Shown in pieces: positions 9,701 through 18,488 of a stretch of DNA of 64,000 nucleotides. Source of the stretch: AP-15 sp963788085 (lineage in GTDB: Bacteria; Pseudomonadota; Alphaproteobacteria; ATCC43930; CGMCC-115725); NCBI GenBank assembly GCA_963788085.1, contig CAWBFS010000016.1, forward strand, positions 32,556-96,555, written 5' to 3'. How positions within the stretch are numbered: position 1 is the stretch's first letter; each line of letters opens with the position of its first letter. The notes beneath the pieces were generated by a model that saw nothing but the letters and a program-made list of their open reading frames with translations, was not told the origin of the DNA and searched no databases. The position numbers and the translations under genes are program-made.

Positions 9701-9913
9701 GGTGACGCCGCGCTCCTCTACCGCGCCAGTCATGCGCTGAAGTCGGCGAGCGCGAATCTGGGGGCGATTGCGTTGTCGGCGCATTGCCAAGAGCTCGAAG
9801 CGCTCTCGAAATCGGGCACGGTTACGGACGCCGCGCGGCTGGTCAAGGCAATCCGCGAAGACTATCGCACCGTCGAAGCGCGACTTTCTGACCGCCTGCC
9901 ACAGGTCGCCTGA
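6779..9913 (+). CDS. Membrane hybrid histidine kinase (dCache-like sensor, HAMP, HisKA, HATPase, two receivers, Hpt)
   Basis: About 1044 residues from the ATG at 6779, which overlaps the EAL stop. Order: membrane segment at about 15-38; periplasmic Cache-like sensor; second membrane segment at about 288-310; HAMP; coiled linker; HisKA with His408 in NMSHEIRTPLNGV; HATPase with NLIGNAVKF, DTGIGIP and GGTGLGLSI. Receiver 1 (about 646-750) keeps IIDHSLPDM but lacks the acidic pair, so it is probably degenerate. Receiver 2 (about 788-905) is complete, with VVEDNPVN and FMDCQMPEMDG. The C-terminal Hpt has His985 in RASHALKSASAN. This BarA/TorS-like phosphorelay probably feeds an unlinked response regulator. 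Coupling to the EAL protein suggests both act on c-di-GMP signalling. Confidence 0.92.
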   Translation: MIEGERRSRPWPVVRIGLTGRILILVIFAVVPALVIQAWNEYDLRIARESDIRQQVVQTTKQFGEEIGELREGARQLLLALAQLNTVKTRQPGACSPLFAKLKARFANYGLLGAADTSGRIFCTSEPTSYSSVADQPFFGRAMAQPGLAVGNYWVDPANGQRMIHFAERFEDDEGRTAGVVFAGLDLAWLSDHLAKRGLPPTASILIADREGNIIARLPHPELLVGKNMRKSHEAIMDGEQSGWEESVGVDGTTRIFGYLPPALPPKDFFLSAGQTKAEAFAAIDSATRRGVGLILAGLLAAVYAAWAGGRNFIRRPIGGLLKVTAEWRKGNYAARAHLEDRSSEIGRLGAAFNEMADALAARHAAQQSAEEELHGLNATLESRIEQRTVELEGAVRAKSQFLANMSHEIRTPLNGVLGMLELVRQTELGPPQQRFIETARRSGETLLGVINGVLDLSKIEAGKLELEQSAFDLRIVVEEVTELFSELAYGKGLELACFVPATVETALIGDAGRLRQILTNLIGNAVKFTERGEVGVRACALERDASSVLMAFEVVDTGIGIPAEKCRHIFEAFAQADSSTTRRYGGTGLGLSIAKHFCETMGGSIDVASEPGAGSKFRFTARLGLQPSAADRTRSPLRPRAGEPALVVIGNVLNREILDDQLSAGNIAMTHAQTGLAALGALRTAAFNNEPFGLVIIDHSLPDMTGVELADAIITASEGVDQQIILLTSLDQDLRQMAEGALRRLTKPIRQSALWDCIAASVQPVPAITSVPKAPAADQPGKGRAPVLVVEDNPVNLEVAVAILESMGCIVETAAHGRHALHRHASGEYGLIFMDCQMPEMDGFEAAAEIRRREALSGRHTPIVALTASVVEDGRRRCLAVGMDDYLAKPFTLEQMRAMLTTWLGPRERPATREHLSLVTQAVAAPDPIDEQVLASLGRLQTEGRPDIVQHLIELFFKDGADLLMDLESGAATGDAALLYRASHALKSASANLGAIALSAHCQELEALSKSGTVTDAARLVKAIREDYRTVEARLSDRLPQVA

Positions 9914-9961
9914 ATCCAAGTCGCCTGAATCCAAGTCGCCTGAATCCAAGTCGCCTGATAG
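9906..9961 (+). repeat. 15-bp tandem repeat, three copies plus a partial, over the kinase stop codon
   Basis: The unit TCGCCTGAATCCAAG occurs at 9906-9920, 9921-9935 and 9936-9950, followed by a partial copy ending at the TGATAG. The kinase stop codon (TGA at 9911-9913) lies within the first unit, so expansion leaves the protein unchanged. Another frame would read a repeated ESKSP pentapeptide. The rest of the 330-base gap up to 10243 shows a T-run near 10127 and no gene. Confidence 0.9.
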
Positions 9962-10243
9962 CAAACGGATGGTCAGCGCACCGATCCCGTCGCGCTGCTC
10001 GCCGGATGGTGCGAGGCGGCCTAGGCTAAACTTGCGGAATTTCGCCAGTCCGATGCGGCAAAGGTCTCTCTCGATTTTCCGGTCCCGACGCCCAGAGGCC
10101 GGAGCGAGATCCTGGCGAAGGACGTTTTTTTGACGGATCTCGGCGTAGCCCCGGCGTGAAAATGTAGACGGGCGACGCATTTTGCGCTCGAGACGGCGCC
10201 GAGCCCAACGCCGCGGAAAGATGGGCGAACCAGAGGTTTCTCA

Positions 10244-10795
10244 ATGAACAACTTCTACCTCGAAGTGATTTCGCTGGTCGAGCGCCTTCATCGCCAATTC
10301 TTGGAGGTCGTCAAGCTCGAGCTGGAAGGACTCCGCGTCCACGACATCAACAACGTCCAGGCAATGATGTTGTTCAATATTGGGGACGCGGAGATGACGG
10401 TAGGCGAGCTCACCTTGCGCGGCTGCTATCTCGGGTCCAACGTCTCCTACAACGTCAAGAAAATGGTCGAGAACGGGTATCTGGCGCATGAGCGCTCGGT
10501 GCACGACCGGCGCTCGATCCATGTTCGATTGACCGAGAAAGGGGGCAAACTGCGGGACCGCTTGAGCGCCATGCATCAGCGCCACGGCCAGATGCTTTCA
10601 CAGGCGACGCTCACCGGCGACGATCTGCAGAATACCAGCGTTACGTTGCGCAAACTCGAACGCTTCTGGATCCGCGCTGCCGACTTGGTTCAGCGCGCAC
10701 CACCACAGTTTGAGGCGAACGTGGCCGAGGTCCCCGCTTCCGGCACGAACCCCAACCGCAATGATTTCGGCCCCAGAATCTCTTCCGGAGGCTAG
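10244..10795 (+). CDS. MarR-family winged-helix regulator, LdtR-like
   Basis: 183 residues. The winged helix includes MTVGELTLRGCYLGSNVSYNVKKMVENGYL as recognition region and the wing SVHDRRSIHVRLTEKG with the typical D-R-R. The N-terminal helices (YLEVISLVERLHRQFLEVV) and the invariant-looking NNVQAMMLFNIG match the alphaproteobacterial LdtR group, known to control an L,D-transpeptidase and stress tolerance in Liberibacter and relatives. The C-terminal tail is low complexity. It converges with recA. The target here is not visible in the window. Confidence 0.8.
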   Translation: MNNFYLEVISLVERLHRQFLEVVKLELEGLRVHDINNVQAMMLFNIGDAEMTVGELTLRGCYLGSNVSYNVKKMVENGYLAHERSVHDRRSIHVRLTEKGGKLRDRLSAMHQRHGQMLSQATLTGDDLQNTSVTLRKLERFWIRAADLVQRAPPQFEANVAEVPASGTNPNRNDFGPRISSGG

Positions 10796-10818
10796 AATCT
10801 CCTCCGGAATCTGACTGA

Positions 10819-11886
10819 CTATTCTTCGGCTGCAGCCTCTCCCGGGGCTGCCATCATCGCTTCGGCGACGAGACCGGCATTGCCGCGTATCGCGTGCTCT
10901 ATCGTCTCGCCGATCTCGGCATGCTCCTTTAAATGAGCCTTGGCGTTTTCACGTCCTTGGCCAATGCGCTGGCCATCATAGGAAAACCAAGAGCCTGACT
11001 TCTCGACGACGCCAGCCTGAACGCCCAGGTCGATCAGTTCGCCACGCTTCGATATCCCCTCGCCGTACATGATATCGAAATCGACGACCTTGAAAGGCGG
11101 CGCCATCTTGTTCTTGACGACCTTGACGCGGGTTTGGTTGCCGATGACCTGGTCCCGCTCCTTGATCGCGCCGATGCGCCGGATGTCGAGACGGACCGAG
11201 GCATAGAATTTGAGGGCGTTGCCGCCCGTCGTGGTCTCCGGATTGCCGAACATCACGCCGATCTTGTGGCGGATCTGATTGATGAAGATCACCATTGCGC
11301 GGGAACGGGCGATCGAGCCGGTCAGCTTGCGCAATGCCTGGCTCATCAGCCGGGCGTGCAGCCCCATATGGCTGTCACCCATTTCGCCTTCGAGTTCGGC
11401 GCGCGGGACGAGGGCCGCCACCGAATCGATGACGAGCACGTCGATAGCGCCGGAGCGGACGAGCGTGTCCGCTATCTCCAGCGCCTGCTCGCCGGCATCG
11501 GGCTGGGAAATCAGCAAATCGTCGATATTTACGCCAAGCTTGCGGGCATATGCCGGGTCGAGCGCGTGCTCGGCGTCGATGAAGGCGCAGGTGCCGCCGC
11601 TGCGCTGGGCTTCGGCAATCACATGCAGGGCAAGCGTCGTCTTGCCGGAGCTCTCCGGCCCGTAAATCTCGATAATTCGCCCGCGCGGCAGTCCGCCGAT
11701 GCCGAGCGCGATGTCGAGACCCAAAGATCCGGTCGATATTACCTCGCTATCGGCGGCCGCCTCGCGCGATCCGAGCTTCATGATCGAACCCTTGCCGAAA
11801 GCGCGTTCGATTTGCCCGAGCGCCGCGTCCAAAGCCCGCTGCTTGTCCATTGCTTCCTTGTCCAAGAGGCGCAATGCGGTCTGCAT
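10819..11886 (-). CDS. recA: Recombinase RecA
   Basis: 355 residues, normal length. Walker A is GPESSGKTT and Walker B is DVLVIDSVAAL; the L2 loop region reads GNPETTTGGNALKFYASVRLDIRR. RecA forms the filament for homologous recombination and triggers LexA self-cleavage. The start could be MQTALR at 11886 or the internal MDKQ at 11850; the longer form keeps a typical alphaproteobacterial leader. It lies downstream of cckA on the same strand, with a 116-base gap containing palindromes that could be regulatory. Confidence 0.97.
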   Translation of the reverse strand: MQTALRLLDKEAMDKQRALDAALGQIERAFGKGSIMKLGSREAAADSEVISTGSLGLDIALGIGGLPRGRIIEIYGPESSGKTTLALHVIAEAQRSGGTCAFIDAEHALDPAYARKLGVNIDDLLISQPDAGEQALEIADTLVRSGAIDVLVIDSVAALVPRAELEGEMGDSHMGLHARLMSQALRKLTGSIARSRAMVIFINQIRHKIGVMFGNPETTTGGNALKFYASVRLDIRRIGAIKERDQVIGNQTRVKVVKNKMAPPFKVVDFDIMYGEGISKRGELIDLGVQAGVVEKSGSWFSYDGQRIGQGRENAKAHLKEHAEIGETIEHAIRGNAGLVAEAMMAAPGEAAAEE

Positions 11887-11957
11887 TGTTCCGTGTCCTT
11901 ATTCCATACCCGATGATGCCGTGCAACGCGGCCCGGGAACGCCGCCCGGACTACCTG

Positions 11958-11980
11958 TGTACACGTTTTGTTCGAACAAC
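11958..11980. promoter_or_regulatory. Two palindromes in the recA upstream region
   Basis: GTGTACAC at about 11958-11965 and TTGTTCGAACAA at 11969-11980 are perfect inverted repeats about 80-95 bases before the recA start. The second contains GTTC/GAAC half-sites like those of LexA boxes, but not in the direct GTTC-N7-GTTC arrangement usual for Alphaproteobacteria. SOS control is plausible but unproven. Confidence 0.35.
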
Positions 11981-12002
11981 GCAATACCCGGAAGTATGCG
12001 CT

Positions 12003-14576
12003 CTACGCGACCCCTGCGGCGAGAACGTCTCTCACCTTGGCCGCGAGCTCCTTCAAGCTGAACGGCTTGGGCAGAAACTCGATACCTACATCGCTGTCGA
12101 GGCGCTGACGGAACGCGTCCTCGGTATATCCCGAAATGAAGATCACTTTAATTTCCGGATTTATCTCCCGCACCTCACGGACGAGCCCGGGCCCGTCCAT
12201 ATGCGGCATAACCACATCGGTGATTAACAGATTGATCCTCTCTGCGGCGTTGCGAATCAAATCGAGAGCCGCTTCGCCACTTCTCGCCTCTATTACCTTG
12301 TACCCTTTGTTGCGCAGAGCGCGGGCGCCGAAGATCCTGACCGGATCGTCATCCTCGACGAGCATGATGGTACCGTGCCCGGTCAAATCCTTTGCCGCGG
12401 CGACTTCAACCATATCGGGCCGGGCGGGCTGTGCCGCATCCGCCGGCTCGCAGCGCGGCAGGTAAATCTGAAAAACCGCGCCTTGGCCCGGCGCGCTGCT
12501 CGCGAAAACGAAACCCCCTGTTTGCTTGACGATGCCGTAGACCGTCGACAAACCAAGGCCAGTTCCGGAGCCGACTTGCTTGGTCGAAAAGAAAGGGTCG
12601 AAAATGCGAGCCAAGTTCTCCTGGGAGATGCCGACCCCGGTATCCGTCATCTCGATCAGTACATAGTCGCCGGCCGGCATTGAGTCGTGCCCGCGTCGCA
12701 ACTGACGCTCCTGGTGAACATTTGCCGTGCGAATTGTGAGCGTGCCGCCGCCGGGCATTGCGTCGCGCGCATTCACCGCAAGATTGATGACAACCTGTTC
12801 GAACTGCCCTTGGTCGACCTTTACAAGGCCGAGATCGCGCCCGTGCACGACGTTCAGGCCGATGTGTTCGCCGATCAGCCGTTCGATCAAGTGCCGTAAT
12901 TCGTAGAGAATGTCGGTAATGTTGAGGACTCGCGGCTGCAGCGTTTGCTGTCGTGAGAAGGCGAGCAGCTGCCGCACGAGATTGGCGGCGCGGTTCGCAT
13001 TCTGCTTGATCTGCATGATGTCCGCGAAGGACGGGTCGCTCGGTGGCGAGCGCAGCAGCAGCAGATCGCAAAACCCGATCATCGCCGTCAACAGGTTATT
13101 GAAATCATGGGCGACGCCGCCGGCGAGCTGCCCAATGGCCTGCATCTTTTGCGATTGCGCGAATTGGATTTCGAGATTCTTCTGCTCGGTGACATCGATG
13201 AAATGGAGGGTAAGTCCCTCCCCCGGTTCAACCCCAGCGTCCCCAGTGCCGACATCGGGGCGAAGCGCCCCATCCGCGGGGTCGTCGAGGCGGCCGAGAT
13301 ACACGACCAGAGTCTTATCGCCAGGCCGCATGGGCCGGACCTCGACCGGCTCGGGATCCGCCGGCCCATCCGCAGCCGCGGCAAGCTTGGCGGCGATGCG
13401 GTCGCGGTCCTTCGCGTCCAACAACTCGATTAGCTGCCGCCCCTTCAGAAGTTGCGGTGTGGCGCCGAACAGCTCACCGACCGAGCGGTTCGCCTCCTCG
13501 AAGCGCCCCGAGGGGTCGAGCAATGCGATGCCCACCGGGGCGTTGGCGAAACAACGCCGAAAGCGTTCGGACGATCTGAGGGCAGTCTTCCACTCGCGCT
13601 CGGGCGTCAAATCGCACACGACTGACCGTGTATTCAGCTCGGCACCCGATCCGACGACGTTCTGCGCGATCCAGGCCGGGACCATCCGGCCCTGACGGGT
13701 CTTGAGCACGACCTCGCCCCGTTGCGAGCCCGCCCTCTGCGCACGAAACGGATTCCAGGCTGCTGTCCCAGCAGCTGGCGGGCAGGCCAGAAAATCACGC
13801 AACCGAAAGCCATTGGCAGAGAATTCCGAGGGAGTGCTGCCAAGCCATTGCGCCAGTGTCCGGTTTACAAAGCGGAAGCGTCCCGCATCATCGACCGAAT
13901 AGAATCCGATCGGCGCATTGTCTAGAAGGTCGGCAAGAATCTTCCGCTCCTCTCGGAGCGCCGCCTCGGATCGATGAGACGCGCTGACATCCTGAACACT
14001 CCAGAAGCTAAATCCCGGATAACCTGCGATCGGGTCCATCCTGACTTTCAAATGGCCGGTCTCAGCGGTCGATGTCTGGCTCAAGGAGAGGATTGCGGTG
14101 GCCGGGACTCCAGCGGCGGCACGGCCGCGGAGCCGGCGAAATTGCGCCTCTGATTCTGCATCCGAGCATAAGGCTTGCCTGACACGATCCAGGGCCAACT
14201 CGGCGGGGTCGGGGAAGAGTTCGCAGAAGGCGCGGTTGGCATATTGGATACGACCGTCCGCCGCCACGATCGATTGTGCCTCGGAGGCCGAGTCGAGCGC
14301 CCAACTCAACATCTCGAGGCGAGACGCAAGCGCCATTAGCGCCATGTGGCTAGCAAGAGCCGCGAGCCCGGCAAGGCCGAGCATTGTAATTACTGCCGCC
14401 TCGGCAGGCCAAGCCGCAATGAGCCGCCCTATCCGGGAAATTTCGAGAATGATCGCGACGGCGATCAGGAGCAAGCTCGCCACCGCCAGATAGCGGATCC
14501 ACGAAGCCGTTGAGCGCTCGCCCATCCAACTCGCCCACCCATCGGCCCGCACCGCTTTGGCGACCATTGGCTGCAT
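12003..14576 (-). CDS. cckA: Cell-cycle hybrid histidine kinase CckA
   Basis: About 857 residues from the ATG at 14576; a TTG start at 14672 is less likely. Two membrane segments lie at the N-terminus. They are followed by PAS domains (GRIQYANRAFCELF, GRFRFVNRTLAQWL, GRFEEANRSVGELF), a DHp helix with His490 in AHDFNNLL, an HATPase domain (NLAVNARDAM, DTGVGIS, GTGLGLSTVYGI) and a receiver with Asp787 in LITDVVMP. The block ADIMQIKQNANRAANLVRQL is diagnostic for CckA. In Caulobacter and relatives CckA phosphorylates ChpT, which feeds CtrA and CpdR. chpT and ctrA are not in this window. Confidence 0.95.
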   Translation of the reverse strand: MQPMVAKAVRADGWASWMGERSTASWIRYLAVASLLLIAVAIILEISRIGRLIAAWPAEAAVITMLGLAGLAALASHMALMALASRLEMLSWALDSASEAQSIVAADGRIQYANRAFCELFPDPAELALDRVRQALCSDAESEAQFRRLRGRAAAGVPATAILSLSQTSTAETGHLKVRMDPIAGYPGFSFWSVQDVSASHRSEAALREERKILADLLDNAPIGFYSVDDAGRFRFVNRTLAQWLGSTPSEFSANGFRLRDFLACPPAAGTAAWNPFRAQRAGSQRGEVVLKTRQGRMVPAWIAQNVVGSGAELNTRSVVCDLTPEREWKTALRSSERFRRCFANAPVGIALLDPSGRFEEANRSVGELFGATPQLLKGRQLIELLDAKDRDRIAAKLAAAADGPADPEPVEVRPMRPGDKTLVVYLGRLDDPADGALRPDVGTGDAGVEPGEGLTLHFIDVTEQKNLEIQFAQSQKMQAIGQLAGGVAHDFNNLLTAMIGFCDLLLLRSPPSDPSFADIMQIKQNANRAANLVRQLLAFSRQQTLQPRVLNITDILYELRHLIERLIGEHIGLNVVHGRDLGLVKVDQGQFEQVVINLAVNARDAMPGGGTLTIRTANVHQERQLRRGHDSMPAGDYVLIEMTDTGVGISQENLARIFDPFFSTKQVGSGTGLGLSTVYGIVKQTGGFVFASSAPGQGAVFQIYLPRCEPADAAQPARPDMVEVAAAKDLTGHGTIMLVEDDDPVRIFGARALRNKGYKVIEARSGEAALDLIRNAAERINLLITDVVMPHMDGPGLVREVREINPEIKVIFISGYTEDAFRQRLDSDVGIEFLPKPFSLKELAAKVRDVLAAGVA

Positions 14577-14766
14577 CCGAGTGACAGGAGCATCGGAGTG
14601 ACAGGGATTGTCACGCAATCTGCTGCCGCAAATGGGGAAGCGGGGCGCGATCTCAATCGATTTTGGCCGCAATGCTAGAGAATTACTGGGGTGACGCCCC
14701 GCATTGGCCAGCGATGCGCAGCGCGGTGTTGAAACTCCCTCGAACCGAACGGCAGAGGTTGGCCCG

Positions 14767-15183
14767 TCAGTCGTCGCGGTGAGTGCGTTCCATCCGCTCG
14801 TGCCGCTCTTGAGCTTCGATGCTGAGGGTGGCGATGGGCCGGGCTTCGAGACGGCGAATGCCGATCGGTTCGTCTGTGTCTTCGCAATAACCGTAGGTGC
14901 CGTCGTCTATCCGATGGAGCGCCGCTTCGATCTTGGAGATCAGTTTGCGCTCGCGCGCCCGGGTGCGCAGCTCGATTGCGCGCTCAGTTTCGAGCGATGC
15001 GCGGTCCGTCAGATCGGGTTTGAGCAAACTCTCTTCCTTTAAGTGCTGCAGCGTATCCGACGACTCGGCCAGCAACTGGGCTCGCCAGCGCAACAGCTTT
15101 TGGCGAAAATATTCGACCTGGAGCGGGTTCATGAATTCTTCAGCATCGGACGGATGGTAACCTGGCGGAAGTGACGGACGCAT
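14767..15183 (-). CDS. dksA: RNA polymerase-binding protein DksA (single-cysteine type)
   Basis: 138 residues. Coiled-coil arms (VEYFRQKLLRWRAQLLAES, RASLETERAIELRTRARERKL) are followed by the tip and globular part. The zinc-finger region reads YGYCEDTDEPIG...RPIATLSIEAQERHE, so only one of the four family cysteines remains and no zinc site can form. This matches the single-cysteine form described in several Alphaproteobacteria, where the thiol may sense oxidation. With ppGpp the protein tunes transcription of rRNA and amino-acid genes. Convergent spacing to cckA is normal. Confidence 0.93.
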   Translation of the reverse strand: MRPSLPPGYHPSDAEEFMNPLQVEYFRQKLLRWRAQLLAESSDTLQHLKEESLLKPDLTDRASLETERAIELRTRARERKLISKIEAALHRIDDGTYGYCEDTDEPIGIRRLEARPIATLSIEAQERHERMERTHRDD

Positions 15184-15451
15184 CGGTCTCCCCGAAACTC
15201 CGTGAACGAAGCGGCGCAGAGTATATAAATCGGGTCTCTCTCCATCAAGCCGGAGGATCGGATCGAGATTATTGATTTGGCTGAGGTTTCGGTAATGGCG
15301 GCGAACCGGGCCGAGGGTGGCCTGCGCCCACGGCGGGGACCGCCGACCCCGGATTTGGCTTCGAGGCTGCGGCTCCGGCCGGCGAAAATCGAGCGCGCCG
15401 CCAAGTTTCCACTTAGGGCTTCTTTAAGGTCTCCCGCTCTACTCTACCGCC

Positions 15452-15763
15452 ATGGACCACAATGTTGAGATGTATGAGGTGCTTCAAGATGAAACTTTGG
15501 CGCGCACCGGCGCCATCGCAATGGATTTGCCGCCTCCCAACACGAAGCGCTGGGTCGCCCGGCGCAAGGCGGTGGTGGTCAACGCGGTGCGCAGCGGCGC
15601 CATCAGTCTGGAGGAAGTTTGCCGCCGCTATGAGCTTTCCGTGGAAGAATTTCTCGCTTGGCAGCGCGCGATCGATACCCACGGGGTTGCCGGTCTGCGG
15701 GTGACCCGGCTGCAGATCTATCGCGATACCCCTCCCGCTCGGCTGGCCAAACCCCGTTTTTGA
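15452..15763 (+). CDS. sciP: SciP-like CtrA inhibitor (DUF1153)
   Basis: 103 residues. The core LPPPNTKRWVARRKAVVVNAVRS, ISLEEVCRRYELSVEEFLAWQRA and GVAGLRVTRLQ.YR is the DUF1153 helix-turn-helix. In Caulobacter SciP binds the CtrA dimer and blocks transcription at CtrA promoters. Its presence close to cckA (two genes away) fits a cell-cycle block. It is divergent from dksA with a 268-base shared promoter region in which I see no clear operator. Confidence 0.93.
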   Translation: MDHNVEMYEVLQDETLARTGAIAMDLPPPNTKRWVARRKAVVVNAVRSGAISLEEVCRRYELSVEEFLAWQRAIDTHGVAGLRVTRLQIYRDTPPARLAKPRF

Positions 15764-16341
15764 GCTTTTCTCTGTGCCGCCCATCTCTGTGCCGCCTGCG
15801 GTGAGCAGTCGCGCATGCGGTACCGATCGCCGCACGCGGTCGATCCCTCCAGCAGTTGCACCCATCGTACTCCTTTTACAGTCGAACAATGTATCACTCC
15901 AAGGGGCTGAGCCCTCGCTCGGCTGTATCGGCCAAGGCGACGGCATTTCTCATGTTGTTACAAAGCATTGTTAAGGCTTTCTAATTTTAGCTTTTTTGAT
16001 TATATGTGGAGCTGAGGCACGTCTGGACGCGACGACACCGAGCCCATGGCGCAACCTGATGCAACGGGATCGCTCCCCATGTAGCCGCGCAGCAAATTCA
16101 CGCTCGCCGCTTTGAGAGGACGAGTTCCTGGCCGAGCTGCTTTCGCCAATTTAAACAGGGCGGGATAAATGGCAAAGAATATTGATTAATTTTAATTCAA
16201 TTGGTTACCAAGTGATAACAATAGGCTTGACCCGGCCGCGAGTCCCGCCGCATTTGAACCGGTGGTTTAAGTAGACCGGGATCGCGCTTCAGATCGCAAG
16301 CTCGGTTCGGCAACCGCAATGCCTCGGCTAGAGGGATTCGA
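15764..16341. other. Intergenic region, no gene seen
   Basis: About 580 bases, more AT-rich than its neighbours, with T-runs near 15985-16005 and AATTTTAATTCAATTGG near 16188-16203. No frame has family-like protein sequence and no convincing RNA structure was found by eye. It should contain the promoter of the heparinase-like gene, which starts with TTG at 16342. Confidence 0.5.
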
Positions 16342-18457
16342 TTGCCTTTAAATAATGCTCGATCTTTACGGTTTGTCGAGGCCAGTGGACCGGACCTGAA
16401 ATTCCTGGAAACTGCGGTCGCGCGGTTCAACTCGAGACATCCTTATCTATTGTTCGGTGAGCACGCTATCTCCTGGATTCGCGCACGTGCAAACAGCAAT
16501 TCAAAGCTTATAACGCGGCTGAAGGCTCATTGCGCCAGACAGGCTCCAGCGTCGGCCGAACAAGAGTTGCGCGCCAGGATCAAGCGCCAGGGCCGCTGCC
16601 TGATACATACGGCTTTTTTGGCGTTAATCAGCGATGGCGAGACTAAAGCCGATGCGCTGTACGCCACGCGCACGGCATTGGCGCAGCTGAGTGCCGAGCC
16701 GAGCTGGAAAGCTCGGCCGGTCATCAAGTCCTTTCTGGATTGCGCTGAGATCGCTGTCGCCGTTTCTCTCGCCTATGATTGGCTCCACGATGAGTTTTCG
16801 GACCAGGAGCGGGGGATTTTCGAGGATTCGCTTTTCCGCCACGTCCTCGCGCCGGCGCTTGCCGCATACGACGATCGCTTCGCGCAATGGCCGAGGCGAA
16901 GAGACAATTGCACGCTGGTGTCGAATTCGGGCATCCTGGTTTCGGCACTCGCAGTTCTCGATCGGTATCCGGATATTTCACGACAGCTGATCCAGAAGAG
17001 CCTCGTCTCGGCCTGGAACGCCTTCGACGGGTTGGCGCCGGACGGCGCTTGGCCGGAAGGGCCGAGCTATTGGTCGCTCGCCATGCGTTATGCCGGTCTG
17101 ATGGTTGCGGCACTCGAGAGCACGCTGCGTTGCAGCTTTGGCCTCGCGGATCGACCGGGGTTCGCGCAAACCGGAGACTTTGCCTTGCATGCCGTCGGGC
17201 CGTCCGGCGCCGCGTTCAATTTCGGGGATTCCGAACCTCGGTTCGATATGGCACCGCTCGCCTGGTTTGCGCATCGGTTTAGGCGGCCGATCGATGCTTG
17301 GCTCGTGGACCAGTATGACGGCTGGTATCTTCCGTTCACCGTAATATGGCCCGACCGATCGAAGCCCAAGCCATCGGGGATCAAGGTGCCCACGGGAAAG
17401 GTATTTCACAGCAACAATCTCGCATGCTTTCGCAACACTTGGTCGAGCGACCCCGCGGCGCACCCGGTTTTTCTGGCCATCAAAGGTGGAAATGTCTCTT
17501 GGCCCGGCGCCCGATCGCCGCCGCTATCCCGAAGACGTCTTCTTGCACAACCAGGCGGATGCCGGAAGTTTCATCCTCGATGGCGCGCGACAACGGTGGA
17601 TCATCGATCTCGGGGCGGACGATTACGATCTGCCCGGTTATTTTGATCACGGCGCGGATAATCGATCCGGATCGCGTTGGCGTTATTACCGTACGCATAC
17701 TGCCGGCCACAACACCTTGGTCATCGATGGGAGCAACCAAATACCCGACGCGCGCGCGCCGATCGTCGGCAATTGCGTCGACGGGGACTGCAAATGGGCA
17801 GTTTTCGATTTATCGGCGGCTTATGGAAAACCGACGGGCTCCATTTGGCGTGGAGCGGCTCTGATAGGCCGGCAGGTGGTCATTCAGGACGAGGTTCGCA
17901 CCGAATTATCCGCCAAAATCATATGGGCCGTGCATACCAGCGCAGAGCCGATTTCGGTGGCCGGTTCCGTTGCTCGGTTCCGCTCGGGTGACGATCGGTG
18001 CGTGTTGCGCATCCTCGAGCCGGCGACGGCATGCTTCGAGATCGGCTTCCCGCCGGAGCCGCAAGTCTTTCCCATTGCCGATGTTCTACAGCTGCACGGT
18101 CGGCCGCTGCCTGATGGCAATGCTGCCCAGGTGGCGGAGTTGCCCCGCCGCGTCGATGATGAAGACAGGCGCGCCGCGGGTGCCTTGATCAGGCGATTAC
18201 AGATCGTCTGGCCGAAGGGGACGCGCCGGTTGAGCGTCGCATTGTTGCCTGATTGCGATGACGACGATTTGGTCCTGCCAGTCACTCCGCTCGACGATTG
18301 GCTCGCCAGGCGACCTGTGCGACTGGCGTCCTATTCGCGGCGCGCTTCCCCGATCAGCGCCGCCCGGCATGCCGCGAGGGGCGCTTCGACCGGTTTAGCG
18401 CCACTCCACGGGCGCCTCGTTCGCAAGCCCGCTCCCGAGAGAGCAGCTCTTCGGTGA
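16342..18457 (+). CDS. Heparinase II/III-family polysaccharide lyase (frameshifted near 17490)
   Basis: Two frames form one protein of about 700 residues. Frame A (16342-about 17490) is an alpha/alpha-toroid domain: SLAYDWLHDEFSDQERGIFE, NCTLVSNSGILVSALAV, DGAWPEGPSYWSLAMRYA with the catalytic-type Tyr, and HSNNLACFRNTW before FLAIKGGN. Frame B (to 18457) is the beta-sandwich: QADAGSFILD, WIIDLGADDYDLPGYF and AGHNTLVIDG. These match heparinase II/III-like lyases that cleave uronate polymers by beta-elimination. No signal peptide is visible, so location is uncertain. One base indel joins the halves. The protein is probably linked to the following unknown gene, 31 bases downstream. Confidence 0.75.
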
Positions 18458-18488
18458 TCGAACCGAGCGCCGGGTCGGTTGGATCGCA

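Noticed and set aside
9906..9961. A short CRISPR-like array
   Set aside because: The repeats are direct tandem copies with no spacers and no cas genes anywhere in the window.
11958..11980. A definite SOS (LexA) box before recA
   Set aside because: The half-sites are inverted and adjacent, not the GTTC-N7-GTTC direct repeat typical for this class. Kept only as a possible regulatory palindrome.
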